DNA of 45,111 bases. Origin: CAYLJJ01 sp964384025. GTDB lineage: Bacteria; Myxococcota_A; Bradymonadia; UBA7976; UBA1532. The stretch is taken from assembly GCA_964384025.1 (NCBI GenBank), contig CAYLJJ010000053.1, forward strand, positions 1 through 45,111, written 5' to 3'. Position numbers and translations under genes: made by a program. Under the pieces are notes generated by a model. The model was not told the origin of the DNA. It saw only the letters and a program-made list of their open reading frames with translations, and made no database searches. Below are positions 6,321 to 16,500 of this stretch, piece by piece (positions within the stretch are counted from its first letter, which is position 1; each line of letters begins with the position of its first letter).

Positions 6321-9128
6321 CTAAGCCGTGCTGCTGGCCTTTTTTCGGGTGGCGGGCTTCTTCTTGACGCTGCTCTTCTTTCGAGTTGGGGGCTTCTTCT
6401 TTGCGCTGCTCTTCTTTCTACTGGGTGGCTTCTTCTTGGAGCTGCTGTTCTTTCTTGTAGGGGGGTGCTTCTTCTTGGCGCTGCTCTTCTTTCGGGTAGC
6501 GGGTTTCTTCTTCTTGGCGCTGGCCTTCTTTCGGGTAGCGGGTTTCTTCTTCTTGGCGCTGGCCTTCTTTTTGGCGCCTGCTTTCTTCTGGATCCGACTG
6601 CGCCGCGCTTCCAGCAGCTCAAGGGCCTGCTCTAGGCTGATCTCCTCTACCGTGACCCCCTTAGGGAGAGAAGCGTTGACACGCAAATGTTTGACATAAG
6701 GGCCGTAGCGCCCCTCTAAGACCGCGATGGGCTCTCCATCCTCGGGGTGCTCTCCCAAGAGTCGTAAGGGCTCTGACTTCTGCCCCCGACTGGCCTTCTC
6801 CGCCAAAATCTCCAGAGCGCGCTCTAGGTCCACGCTGAAGAGATCATCCTCTCTCTTGAGGGAGGCATACTCCTTCTTATGTTGAACAAAGGGGCCATAG
6901 CGCCCCAAGCCTGCTCGGATCTCTTCTCCGCTCTCTGGATGAAGACCCAACAGCCGAGGGAGCGCTAAGAGCGCGAGGGCCTTCTCCAGATCCACTGTCT
7001 CAGGATCCATCTTGGGGAGCAGAGACTGGCGCTTGGGCTTGGGCTGCTCTTCGCTCACCTCGCCCAACTGGATATAGGGACCAAAGCGACCCTCTCTAAG
7101 GAAGATCGGCTCACCGCTCTCAGGGTGGCGACCCAAAGGCACCTCACCTCGCTCCGCTCGGGCGCGCAGCTCTTCGATAAAAGCGGAGTTTAGATCGGCG
7201 GGAGCGATCTTCTGCGGGAGGGAGATGGGTTTGCCCTCCGGCTGCTCTAAGAAGGGACCATAGCGCCCCACCCGAAGGCGACACTCTCCCAGATTGCCCC
7301 CCTCAAAGGTGCAGACTTTACGAGCGTCGATCTGCTCTCCTGCGGCGATCGAGAGAAGCAGCTCTTTGTTATAGAACTCGTCAAGGTAAGCCTGCTTGTT
7401 CCCCCCCGTGGTGACCGAATCCAGCCAAGTCTCCATCGAGGCTGTGAAGTCAACATCCACTACCTTGGGGAGGGTCTCCTCTAAGAGGCGTGTGACCGCC
7501 ATTGCGGTGAAGGTGGGGCTCAGCTGCCGCCCTGTGGCGTTGACATAGCCCCGCTGCTGGATGGTCTCGATGATCGAGGCGTAGGTGCTGGGACGCCCAA
7601 TCCCCTGGGTCTCCAGAGCCTTGACGAGGGTCGCCTCTGTATAGCGCCCCTGAGGCCGGGTCTCGTGGCTCAGGGCCTCCAAACTGGAGCAGGAGAGCAG
7701 CTCTCCCTCTTCAAGCTGAGGGAGGGGCTTGCTCTGATTGTCCAGCTGGCCGCTGGGATCATCTGTCCCGCGAACATAGGCTCTAAAGAAACCTGGAGAG
7801 ATCACCTGACGCCCGCTGGCGCGGAAGCTGATCTGATGCCCCGTCTCTGGATCCTTAAGACCCAAGCGCAAGCTGGTAGAGGCGAGGCGCGCGGCTCGCA
7901 TCTGAGTGGCGATGCTGCGCTTCCAGATCAGCTCATAGAGCCGCGCCTCCTGGCCGGAGAGCGCTAACTCCTCAGCGGTCGCCATCGCGGTCCCCGCTGG
8001 ACGGATCGCCTCATGGGCCTCCTGGGCTCCCTTGCTGCGAGTGCTAAAGCGCCTAGGCTTTGAAGAGAGCAGCTCAGGGCCAAAGCGAAGCTCGATCCCC
8101 TGCCGGATCGCTTGAACCGCCTCCTCCGCAAGGTTAACCGAGTCGGTCCGCATATAGGTGATATGCCCGTTCTCATAGAGGCGTTGGGCGGTCTTCATCG
8201 TCTGGGCGGCTGAGAGTCCCAGCTTGCGGTTGGCCTCCTGTTGGAGCGTAGAGGTGGTGAAGGGAGGGTAGGGCTGGCGGTTGGACTCCTTGCGCTCTAT
8301 AGAGAGGACCTTGAGCGGCAGCCCACGCAGACGATCTCTCAGCGCCTCCGCTTCAGCTTGCCGCAAGAGAAATACTTTGCGCCCCTCTTTGAGGTTTCCG
8401 CTGCGCTCATCAAAATCTTTCCCTGTGGCTAAGCTCTGCGTTCCAATGGCGCTGAGTTGAGCGTCGAAGCTAAGGCCGCTCTTCTGAAGTTGCGCCTTGA
8501 GGTCCCACCAGTTCCCAGAGACGAAGCTCATCCGCTCTCGCTCTCGAAGGACCAGTAGGCGCACAGCGACGCTCTGGACGCGACCCGCCGAGAGCCCCTG
8601 CCCTACTTTCTTCCAGAGCAGCGGAGAGACCGTATAACCCACCAAACGATCCAGGACACGGCGCGCCTCCTGAGCCTGAATCAGGCGCATATCCAGCTGT
8701 CGGGGTTGAGCCAGGGCCTTCTGGATTGCGCTCTTGGTGATCTCATGAAAGACCATGCGATGGCTGGGAACCTTAGGCTTAAGCACCTCTAGGAGATGCC
8801 ATCCAATAGACTCCCCCTCTCGATCCTCATCGGTCGCGATATAGAGAACCTCAGCGCTCTTTAAGGCACGCCTCAGCTCAGTAACCACCTTTTTCTTCTG
8901 GCTGGGGATGACATAGACAGGTTGGAAGCCATGTTGAACATCGACCGCCAAGCGCGCCCAAGGCTGCCCTTTGATCTCTACGGGCAGCTCGCTGGCTGAA
9001 GAAGGCAGGTCACGAACGTGGCCCATACACGCCTCGACCTGAAAGGAGTCATCGAGGAATTTTCGGATCGTGCGGGCCTTGACGGGGGACTCGACAATGA
9101 CCAGGGCCTTTGGGCTTCCTTTTGACAT
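6321..9128 (-). CDS. topA: DNA topoisomerase I with lysine-rich C-terminal tail
   Basis: Type IA topoisomerase that relaxes negative supercoils (935 aa). The TOPRIM domain shows VIVESP (E13) and the acidic triad in TDEDREGE (D100, D102, E104). The active-site tyrosine is Y325 in GHITYMRTDS. Instead of four-Cys zinc ribbons, the C-terminal part has four repeats of the kind GRYGPFV/GRFGPYI, as in many actinobacterial and myxobacterial TopA proteins. It ends in an 88-residue, H1-like Lys/Ala/Pro/Ser/Thr/Arg tail. The start at 9128 is preferred because it gives the canonical N-terminus and has AGGAG about 8 nt upstream. The same frame stays open for 97 more codons, but those would overlap the end of the preceding lipoprotein gene and look non-coding. 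Confidence 0.96.
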   Translation of the reverse strand: MSKGSPKALVIVESPVKARTIRKFLDDSFQVEACMGHVRDLPSSASELPVEIKGQPWARLAVDVQHGFQPVYVIPSQKKKVVTELRRALKSAEVLYIATDEDREGESIGWHLLEVLKPKVPSHRMVFHEITKSAIQKALAQPRQLDMRLIQAQEARRVLDRLVGYTVSPLLWKKVGQGLSAGRVQSVAVRLLVLRERERMSFVSGNWWDLKAQLQKSGLSFDAQLSAIGTQSLATGKDFDERSGNLKEGRKVFLLRQAEAEALRDRLRGLPLKVLSIERKESNRQPYPPFTTSTLQQEANRKLGLSAAQTMKTAQRLYENGHITYMRTDSVNLAEEAVQAIRQGIELRFGPELLSSKPRRFSTRSKGAQEAHEAIRPAGTAMATAEELALSGQEARLYELIWKRSIATQMRAARLASTSLRLGLKDPETGHQISFRASGRQVISPGFFRAYVRGTDDPSGQLDNQSKPLPQLEEGELLSCSSLEALSHETRPQGRYTEATLVKALETQGIGRPSTYASIIETIQQRGYVNATGRQLSPTFTAMAVTRLLEETLPKVVDVDFTASMETWLDSVTTGGNKQAYLDEFYNKELLLSIAAGEQIDARKVCTFEGGNLGECRLRVGRYGPFLEQPEGKPISLPQKIAPADLNSAFIEELRARAERGEVPLGRHPESGEPIFLREGRFGPYIQLGEVSEEQPKPKRQSLLPKMDPETVDLEKALALLALPRLLGLHPESGEEIRAGLGRYGPFVQHKKEYASLKREDDLFSVDLERALEILAEKASRGQKSEPLRLLGEHPEDGEPIAVLEGRYGPYVKHLRVNASLPKGVTVEEISLEQALELLEARRSRIQKKAGAKKKASAKKKKPATRKKASAKKKKPATRKKSSAKKKHPPTRKNSSSKKKPPSRKKSSAKKKPPTRKKSSVKKKPATRKKASSTA
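6324..6587 (-). repeat. tandem 12-13-residue lysine-rich repeats in the topA tail
   Basis: Six full copies and a partial copy of a unit like KKASAKKKKPATR encode the end of TopA. The first two full copies are nearly identical in DNA (unit of about 39 nt) and the others are 36 or 39 nt with substitutions. The unit resembles the S/TPxK-type repeats of histone H1 and of actinobacterial HU/TopA tails, which bind DNA non-specifically and raise processivity. Near-identical units make copy-number change by slippage likely. Confidence 0.85.
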
Positions 9129-9192
9129 AGGGGTCTCCTGGAGTTCAGGTGCGGAACCTTGACCGCGAACTCCTGGGGTTTCAAGTCTGTTC

Positions 9193-12100
9193 TCAGAAGC
9201 GCCCGCAGATCCCATCCCTGCAACTGGAGCCAAGCTCAGGGCAGGACTCCTGCTCACAGCCATAACGACAGAGCCTGAGCTGTTGATCGCAGAAGGTCCC
9301 TGCAGGGCAGGGAGGGCAGCTGTGACCGGGGCAGTTCTGGGGCCAACTCCTCCAAAGATCTCTCTCGTCGCGGATGCAGTCGTTATAAAGCTCCACGTTG
9401 CCGCAGAGCTGCTGTTCAAGGAGCTGAAGGGCTAGATCTCCCCCGTGAGTCCTCAGCTCCTCTCCCAGGCTCTCAAGATCGGCGTGGTTCTGAAGAAGGA
9501 GCGTGCGGGCCTCTGGGCAGCGCTCCTCGGCGCGCTGTACGCTGGCCTCTACAAAACCTCGGGCGCCAGCAGCCAGACAGCTCCTCCAACTCTCTACCTC
9601 CAACCCACTCTCTTCCAATCTGTCTAAGTCATGGCTCAACTCTACGCTGAGCTGGATCTGCTCAAGGCGTCCCTCCGCGCTGAGACAGTTGGGCCACTCC
9701 AAGCAGGGAATCAGAGGGCTTTGAAGGTGGTAGAGTCGCGCCAAACGCTCCTGAAACTCCTCCACGGCTTGAGGCTCAGGTAGACCCTCTCGTGCCAGCA
9801 ACTCTGTGATGCTCTGGTCAAGCCACTCCAAGCCCGCTTGGATGCTCAGAGGATCACCATCAAAGAAGTCAAAGCGCCCACAAGGTGTGCTCAGCTCCTC
9901 CAGAAGGCGATGGCTCCAGATCAGCTCTTGGAGGAGACGACGAGCCAAGCCTGGCGCCCGCTCCAGACGCAAGATGAAGCCTGGATCTGCTAAAGGAACT
10001 GCCAGATTAAAGCGCCGTAGTGCTTCAATATATCTGGGATCCTGAGAGGGAGAACTGCTCTCAATGAGGTCCCTCATCTCACGCCAAGCTTGGCGCCCCA
10101 ATGCAAAAATCAGGGGCAGTAGATCTGCGCCCTGAGCCAAGCCCAACTCCGACCAGCCCAGAGCTTCATCCATCGCCAAGAAGAGCGTGCCCCTGAGCCC
10201 CTCTCTCTCAGCCCAAAGCCCGCGCTCTAGAGCTTGGTAAGCTTGGAGGCCAGGATCAGTGCCCAGGTGAGCTTCAAGCTGGGTAAGGCTGTGCTCCAAG
10301 AGCTCCCTCATGCTCATCTCACGCAGCTCCACCTCCAGCTCTAAGCTGCTGGAGCTGTCGAAATCTAGAACTTGGATGTGCAGGTTCAGGCTGCCTGGGT
10401 AGAGGAGGCTGTGTGTTGTCTCAGCGCCCTCAGGGTGGGGCAGCAGGGCGCCCTCCTCTCCATTGAAGCTCCAGCGATATCCCAAGATGGGGTCCAGAGG
10501 ATCTCCCGGCTCAGCCAGGACCCTAAAGCTAAGCTCCCTTAACTCGACGAGATCTTCAGGGAGTTCGATCCCTGAGATCTCTGGATCGCTCCCTGTCTCA
10601 CGAATGCTCACCTCAAACTCAGCACTGTGGCTGCTCTCCTCATCTTCAACCGTCAGCCGTCCCTGATAGCGCCCCACCGCCGCATAGATATGCTCCACCT
10701 GAGCCCCATCTGCTTCCTCTCCATCCCCAAACTCCCAATGAAAAGCGCTGAGGCGATCGGCAGGGTTGTCTAAGCTGCCACTTGCATCAAGGCGCAGAGG
10801 CAGCCCCATCACTCCAAGATAGGGCCCTCCGGGGACCGCCAAAGGATCGATATCCTCAACAAAGATACGAAACTGAGCGCTGGTCTCAGCGCCGAAGCCA
10901 TCTGTAACCCTAAGCGTAGCGCTGAAGATCCCATCTTCCTGAGTGGGGAAGTGCGGTTGAGGGCCGATCGCCTGAACCTCAAACTCGCCTTGAGGATCAA
11001 AATTCCACTCATAAAGAACGATATGGTCCTCTCCCTCTGGAGGAGAGGAGAGACGACCATCCAAGATCAAGGTCGCTCCCTCCTGAACTCGATAGCTCTG
11101 AGGATAATCAGGATCGAGTTGAGGATGCTCTGCGGGAACTGGAACCGCTATAGGGGCCTCATTGATCGAGAATGAGAAGCGCTGGATCTCAGATCGAGCA
11201 GCGCAATCAAAGATGGGGATCTCCAGCTCATAGCGCCCCGGCCTGTCCAGCAGGGTTCCAGAGACCAGGGGCTGCGCGGCCTCACCTCTACGAGAGAGCA
11301 GCGCCTCCCCCAACTCTCCACAAGCCGCAGGACCCTCAAGCCTCCACTCAGGGCGAGCCTCGACTTGCAAGCCGGGGCTCAGCCCGTTCATCTGCAAGCT
11401 GGGGATCTCAGGTAGGCGCAGCCTGTATTGGAGTTGACTCAGGTGTCCGCAGTCATCCTCTCCCTCGGCATACCAGATCTGGAAGCAAGCCTCACGCTCG
11501 CTCCACTGGCGAACCAGAGGAGAGAGATCCAGCTCATCCTGAGCACTCATCTGTGGGTTGACCGGTTCTAAGAGACAGCTCTCCTCTGGAGGAAAACCCT
11601 GGAACTGAAGGCTGGGGGCTTGACGATCATAACGGAGCAGAAAAGGCTCTGACTCCTCGCTCAGTCCATCCAACTCCAGACGCAGGCTCAACTCAATCCA
11701 GCCCTCCTCCATCAGATGAGGATCCAAAATCACCGTGCGCTCCTCAGGAGCTTGGGCTCTATAGGAGAGCTGCTCTTCCCCGTTGAGCAGGAGGCTGAGC
11801 TGAACCTCAGGCCCCTCAGGTCCCTCTAAGCGAATCTGTACCTCAAAGGGCTCCTCTACACACTGCCCCTCTTGGTTGGGGGAGATGATCTCCCCCTCAA
11901 ACTCTACTAAACCCCCTGCATCTTCTCCCGCCTCGCTCCCCTCCTGGTCTAAGCTGAGATCCTGAAGCAGCACGTCATCCAAGCTGAGATCGGGGAGCTG
12001 CTCATCCAGGCTCAGATCTGGGGGGAGGCCTTCATCCAGGCTTAGGTCTGGGGAAGCTTCATCTGAGGGTGTATCTCTCAGAGAGAGGTCAAGCTGCTGA

Positions 12101-12330
12101 TCCGCTGGGTCTTGATCTGGAAAGCGCCCCTCATCCATCTCCTGGTCTCTCAGAGGAGCTGTGTCTGGCTGGAGATCTTGAACATCCACATCTGATGAGG
12201 CTCCAAGATCTCGCGCTGTGTCGAAGCCCAGATGCTCCTCATCCACCCCCTCCTCCTTGCCGAGTTCGTCATTTTGACGCTCGATGGAGCAGGAGAGAAG
12301 CAGGGGAAGAATCCAGAGAGTGTAACGCAT
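9193..12330 (-). CDS. large PKD-domain lipoprotein
   Basis: A secreted lipoprotein (1045 aa) of unknown function. The signal peptide ends in a lipobox with Cys14 (LPLLLSC). Residues 20-140 form an acidic, disordered linker containing four DLSLD repeats. Ig-like beta-rich regions follow. Around 415-492 and 500-575 are PKD domains, the second with the hallmark WEFGDGE near 532-538 and a VGRYQGRLTV strand; a third Ig-like unit spans about 585-668. A long leucine-rich helical region follows, and the protein ends in a Cys-rich module (about 985-1045) with spacings like CPPCPAGTFC and CRDGICGRF. PKD domains usually mediate extracellular binding, so a surface-exposed binding or structural role is inferred. 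It ends 64 nt upstream of topA on the same strand. Confidence 0.82.
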   Translation of the reverse strand: MRYTLWILPLLLSCSIERQNDELGKEEGVDEEHLGFDTARDLGASSDVDVQDLQPDTAPLRDQEMDEGRFPDQDPADQQLDLSLRDTPSDEASPDLSLDEGLPPDLSLDEQLPDLSLDDVLLQDLSLDQEGSEAGEDAGGLVEFEGEIISPNQEGQCVEEPFEVQIRLEGPEGPEVQLSLLLNGEEQLSYRAQAPEERTVILDPHLMEEGWIELSLRLELDGLSEESEPFLLRYDRQAPSLQFQGFPPEESCLLEPVNPQMSAQDELDLSPLVRQWSEREACFQIWYAEGEDDCGHLSQLQYRLRLPEIPSLQMNGLSPGLQVEARPEWRLEGPAACGELGEALLSRRGEAAQPLVSGTLLDRPGRYELEIPIFDCAARSEIQRFSFSINEAPIAVPVPAEHPQLDPDYPQSYRVQEGATLILDGRLSSPPEGEDHIVLYEWNFDPQGEFEVQAIGPQPHFPTQEDGIFSATLRVTDGFGAETSAQFRIFVEDIDPLAVPGGPYLGVMGLPLRLDASGSLDNPADRLSAFHWEFGDGEEADGAQVEHIYAAVGRYQGRLTVEDEESSHSAEFEVSIRETGSDPEISGIELPEDLVELRELSFRVLAEPGDPLDPILGYRWSFNGEEGALLPHPEGAETTHSLLYPGSLNLHIQVLDFDSSSSLELEVELREMSMRELLEHSLTQLEAHLGTDPGLQAYQALERGLWAEREGLRGTLFLAMDEALGWSELGLAQGADLLPLIFALGRQAWREMRDLIESSSPSQDPRYIEALRRFNLAVPLADPGFILRLERAPGLARRLLQELIWSHRLLEELSTPCGRFDFFDGDPLSIQAGLEWLDQSITELLAREGLPEPQAVEEFQERLARLYHLQSPLIPCLEWPNCLSAEGRLEQIQLSVELSHDLDRLEESGLEVESWRSCLAAGARGFVEASVQRAEERCPEARTLLLQNHADLESLGEELRTHGGDLALQLLEQQLCGNVELYNDCIRDERDLWRSWPQNCPGHSCPPCPAGTFCDQQLRLCRYGCEQESCPELGSSCRDGICGRF
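11944..12051 (-). repeat. DLSLD repeats in a lipoprotein linker
   Basis: Four copies of DLSLD spaced 9-10 residues apart (residues about 95-128), with a degenerate fifth copy (DLSLR) just before. They are encoded by imperfect 27-30 nt direct repeats containing a shared TCATCCAnGCTnAGaTC-like core on the plus strand. The segment is probably a flexible acidic spacer that lifts the folded domains off the membrane. Confidence 0.7.
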
Positions 12331-12409
12331 GGGACCTCCGCATCTTTTCCAGTCCCTATCCTAATCTCGATGCGCGCTCTCTTCTACTCTTCAGAGAAGT
12401 CCCTTCTGC

Positions 12410-13520
12410 TCAGGGCAACTCCATGAACAGCCCAGAGTGGCCATTGACTCCAGTGCCTCCCTGTCCGCCCTCAGTGTCACTGGATCTGCCCCCAGCTCCT
12501 CCTCGACCCCAAGTTACATAATCGTTAGGCAGACCAAAGAGGTTGTCATTCAGATAACTGGCCGGGCTCAGGGCATTGCTGTTGTTGACGAAGATGTCAT
12601 AGCTGATCCCCCCCGTGCCGCCTCCCCCACCACCGCCATGGCCACCTCGACCGCCATGGCCACCTGAACCCGCCTGGAACGAGCAGTGAGGCATAATGAG
12701 AAGATCTGGGTTGGGGTTGGGCAAACCTCCATCGCCGCCGACGCCGCCCTCGCCGCCGCCACCGCCGATCCCTCCTGTCCCCCCAGCTCCTCCCAAGCCA
12801 CGGTTGAGTTCATTAGAGATCAAACGGGGGAAGCTCTGAAGATCCTGTGGCCCCTCTCCACTGAAGAGGATAAAGATCGAGAAGGAGCCTCCCCCTGCGC
12901 CTCCACCGCCGCCGCCGAGACCTGAGCAGCCTGCGCTGCCACCACCTCCACCGCTGGCCCCAAAATCTGCAGCGCGTATCCCCATAATGTTCTCCCACCA
13001 CCAGATGCGCACTCCAGCGGCACCACCACCTCCTCCTCCGCTGCCTCCTGGCTGACCATCCTCGCCTGTCTGACCCGCCTCTCCTCGCCAGTGCCCTCCC
13101 AAGATCTGCTCCAGGGTTAAGCCCGCATCTCCACCCCTGCCATCTTGGCCTGAGACTCCATTGTGTCCATCCTCTGCATCTGGATTGCCCTCGCCGGAGA
13201 CGGTACATGAGCTGTCATCCAAGGCCACCATATCCCACCCCCCCTCCCCGCCCAGGGCGCCGAGTGGACCCTTGCCGACGAAGCCATCGTGAGCGTGTTG
13301 ATCAAAGACAGGGCAGGTTGTGTAGCCCCCTCGCCCTCCGCTGACATCCTGCTCTCCACAGTTGAGCTGCCCTCCAAAGCCTCCAGCGATCGCCACGATG
13401 GGGTCAGAGGGCGGACAGGGGCCATAGTCGATTTTGCCCTCAGAAACCTCTCCATTGACGCCATCCTCTCCGGGCTCACCGCTCTCTCCTGAGTCTCCAT
13501 CAGAGCCTCGACCGCCATCC
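12410..13520 (-). repeat. glycine-rich low-complexity coding tail
   Basis: Roughly residues 1203-1572 of the MopE-type protein are encoded here by GGN-dominated codons. The runs of Gly create several long open frames in other phases and on the other strand; none has a convincing start or protein-like composition. The tail is punctuated by segments such as NNSNALSPASYLNDN and ends in HSGLFMELP. Confidence 0.7.
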
Positions 13521-16500
13521 CCCGCGAAGATCCGACAGTCGCGGATCTCTAAGCTGTCGTCACAGTCTCGGATATAGAGGCCATAGGAGTTGCCCGAGAT
13601 GAGGGGAGAGGCGCCACGGATCACAAAACCCTCAAGGAGGGTGGGGATCTGGATATCGAGGGCGCTGACAGCGCGACGATCAAGGGCTCCCGAGTTGCTG
13701 CCCTCGATAAGAGTGATGTTCAGCTCTGGATCTTGAATCCATTGGGTTCGATGATGCCCTCCCAAAAGATCGATCCCCGCGCGAAGGGTGACATCCTCTC
13801 GGTAGACTCCATCGGAGACCCTCACCCGCCGCAGTCCCTGTTCCTGAGCCCGATCCAGGCCCTGTTCAATGCGGGCGCAGGGGGCTGAGACTTCACCGCA
13901 ATCTGCTGTATCTCGACCGCCGTGGGCTGAGACATAAACAGCCAGGGCGTCGATCTGCAGCTCACAGCCGTTGTTGGGCACACCGTCCGCGTCTAAGAAC
14001 CCTGGCAAGCAATCAAAGCTGCACTGGGCGACACCGCTCAAGAGGGCACAGCGAGGCTCAAGCCCAAAGGCTGCAGGATCCGGCTCCCAGAGGAGCTGAC
14101 AGTTAGATCCACAGGCACCGCAGTGGTTGAGATGGAGATAGCGCCCCGCCTCATCTATAAAGGGCTCATCTACCACACCGTCGCAATCTTCATCCTGGTA
14201 GTCGCAGCTCTCTGCGTGACCCTCAACCTCTTCAGCATCACAAAAGAGAGCCTGTGGATCCTCAGGATCACAGTTCATCACTCCAGCGCGTCGACAGATC
14301 CCCTGTCCACGCTCACAGCCGCTCCCGAGCTGAGGCCACTCCTCATCGCGCTCTCCATCGCAGTCATTGTCTAGGCCGTCGCAGATCTCAGGAATTGGCT
14401 CTCCTGGTGTGGCGTTGCATACAGTGTCTAAACCATTCGCTAGGCAGGTTTGAATCCCCACACGCATACAGAGCCCCTGACCCAGAACGCAAACCTCGTT
14501 GAGTTGAGGGAAGCCCTCATCAGTCTCTCCATCACAGTCATCATCTAGACCATTGCAGCGCTCCTCCTCAGGCTCAGCGGCGTTGGCATCGCAGCGTAGG
14601 CCTCCACCCTCAGGATCGCAGCGCTGAACACCGGAGCGCTGACAGAGACCCTGGCCTACAGCGCAGGCGGTGCCTAAGCTTGGCCAGTTCTCATCGGTGG
14701 CGCCATCGCAGTCATTATCCAAGCCGTCACAGATCTCCTCAGCAGGGGGGATGCTCTCAGCATCACAGCGTAGACCCCTCCCCTCAGGATCACAGCGCTG
14801 GACACCAGAGCGCTGACAAAGGCCCAGACCTACAACGCAGGCGGTGCCTAAGCTTGGCCAATCCTCATCGGTGACACCATCGCAGTCGTTATCTAGGCCA
14901 TCGCAGATCTCCTCAACAGGGGGGATGATCTCAGCATCACAGAGGAGGCTTTGGCCATCAGGAGCACAGCGTTGAACCCCAGAGCGTTGGCAATCACCCT
15001 GGCCCACATAGCAGGGGCTCAAACGCTCGGGCCAATCCTCATCCACCTCTCCGTCACAGTCATCGTCTAAGCCGTTACAGCGCTCCTGTTCAGGGCTGCC
15101 CGCCTCGGCGCTGCAGATCAGCTCTAAGCCGCCATCACTACAGCTCTGGATCCCTGTCCGCAAGCAACTTCCTTGGCCCGTGCTGCACAGCTCGTTAAGG
15201 CCCTCAAACTCCTCATCCACCTCTCCATCACAGTCATTGTCCAAGCCATCACACAGCTCTTCAGCGGGCTCTCCAGCCTCTACTTCACAGCGGGTCGCTG
15301 CCTCGTCAGGAGTGCAGCGGTGTACCCCCACCCGCTCACAGAGGCCCAGCCCATCCCTGCAGATCTGCCCCAGCTCGGGAAAGGTTTCATCGATCTCCCC
15401 GTCACAATCATCGTCCAGACCGTTACAGCGCTCAGCCCCTGCCTCTACAAAGGCTGCGTTGCAGAGCAGCTCATGACCCCCCTCGCTGCAATCCCAAACC
15501 CCGACACGAAGACAGGTCCCTTGACCTCGTGTACAGAGGGTGTTGCGTAAAGGGAAATCTTCATCGACCTCCCCGTCACAATCATCATCCAGACCGTTGC
15601 AGAGTTCAGAAGAGGGTTCAATAACCTCAGCGTTACAAACCACCTCAAAATCTGCTCCACAGATCATCACACCAGTGCGCTCGCAGAGGCCATGACCGCT
15701 GTTACAAGGGCTGTGCAATTGGGGGAACTCCTCATCGATCTCCCCATCACAGTCATCATCTAAGCCATTACAGCGCTCGACTCCAGGGAGCCCAGGCTCC
15801 GCAGAGCAGCTCAGCTCCTGACCGTCTGAGCTGCAATCCAAAAAGCCCGCGCGGCGACAGATCCCCTCTCCAACGCTGCATTGTTCATAGAGCTGGGGGT
15901 GCTCCTCATCGATCTCCCCATCACAGTCATTGTCCAGGCCATCACAGATCTCCTCTTCAGGTGTCCCTCCTTCAGCGCTACAGAGGCTGCTTAAGCCATC
16001 CTCACTACAGCGCAAGGTTCCTGCGCGACGACAGCCCCCCTCTCCCACCTCACAGAGGCCATCCAGGCCAGGGAACTCCTCATCCACCTCCCCATCGCAA
16101 TCATTGTCGATGCCATCGCAGTGCTCTGGCTCCGAGAGGCCCGGTTCCGCCCCACAGAGGGTCGTCAGGCCATCTTCAGAGCAGTCCAGCACCCCCATAC
16201 GACGGCAAGCACCCAGACCCGCAATACAGATCTCCCCCCGCTCTGGAAAACTCTCATCTACCTCTCCATCACAATCATCATCTAGGTAATTGCATAGCTC
16301 ATCCATCGGCTCAGCGGCGGTGCAGAGCGGAGCCGATGCCTCTGGGCTGCACTGTAGAAAGCCTGTGCAGGACTTCAGCTCTCCCTCAAGCTCCAGTTCC
16401 CGCGTACACAGCTCTCCCAAGCCCTCGATGTCGTCGGTGAGGCCATTACAATCGTCGTCGATCTGGTTGCAGGTTTCGGCAGCGGGCTCTTCTGCCCCAC

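Noticed and set aside
6328..6699. Phe/Leu-rich plus-strand open frame of 123 codons, seemingly a membrane protein
   Set aside because: It is the complement of the lysine-rich codons of the topA tail (AAG/AAA read as CTT/TTT); there is no start signal.
9129..9419. 97-codon in-frame N-terminal extension of topA
   Set aside because: It overlaps the end of the PKD lipoprotein gene, its composition is unlike TopA, and ATG 9128 gives the canonical N-terminus with a good ribosome-binding site.
12568..13518. Alternative-frame open frames opposite or alongside the glycine-rich tail
   Set aside because: They are by-products of GC-rich low-complexity sequence; their translations are Arg/Trp- or Ala/Val-rich without domain features.
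14160..16480. Regular repeats that might look like a CRISPR array
   Set aside because: The period is about 174 nt, in frame, and every unit encodes the same Asp/Cys protein motif; there are no short identical repeats with unique spacers and no cas genes.
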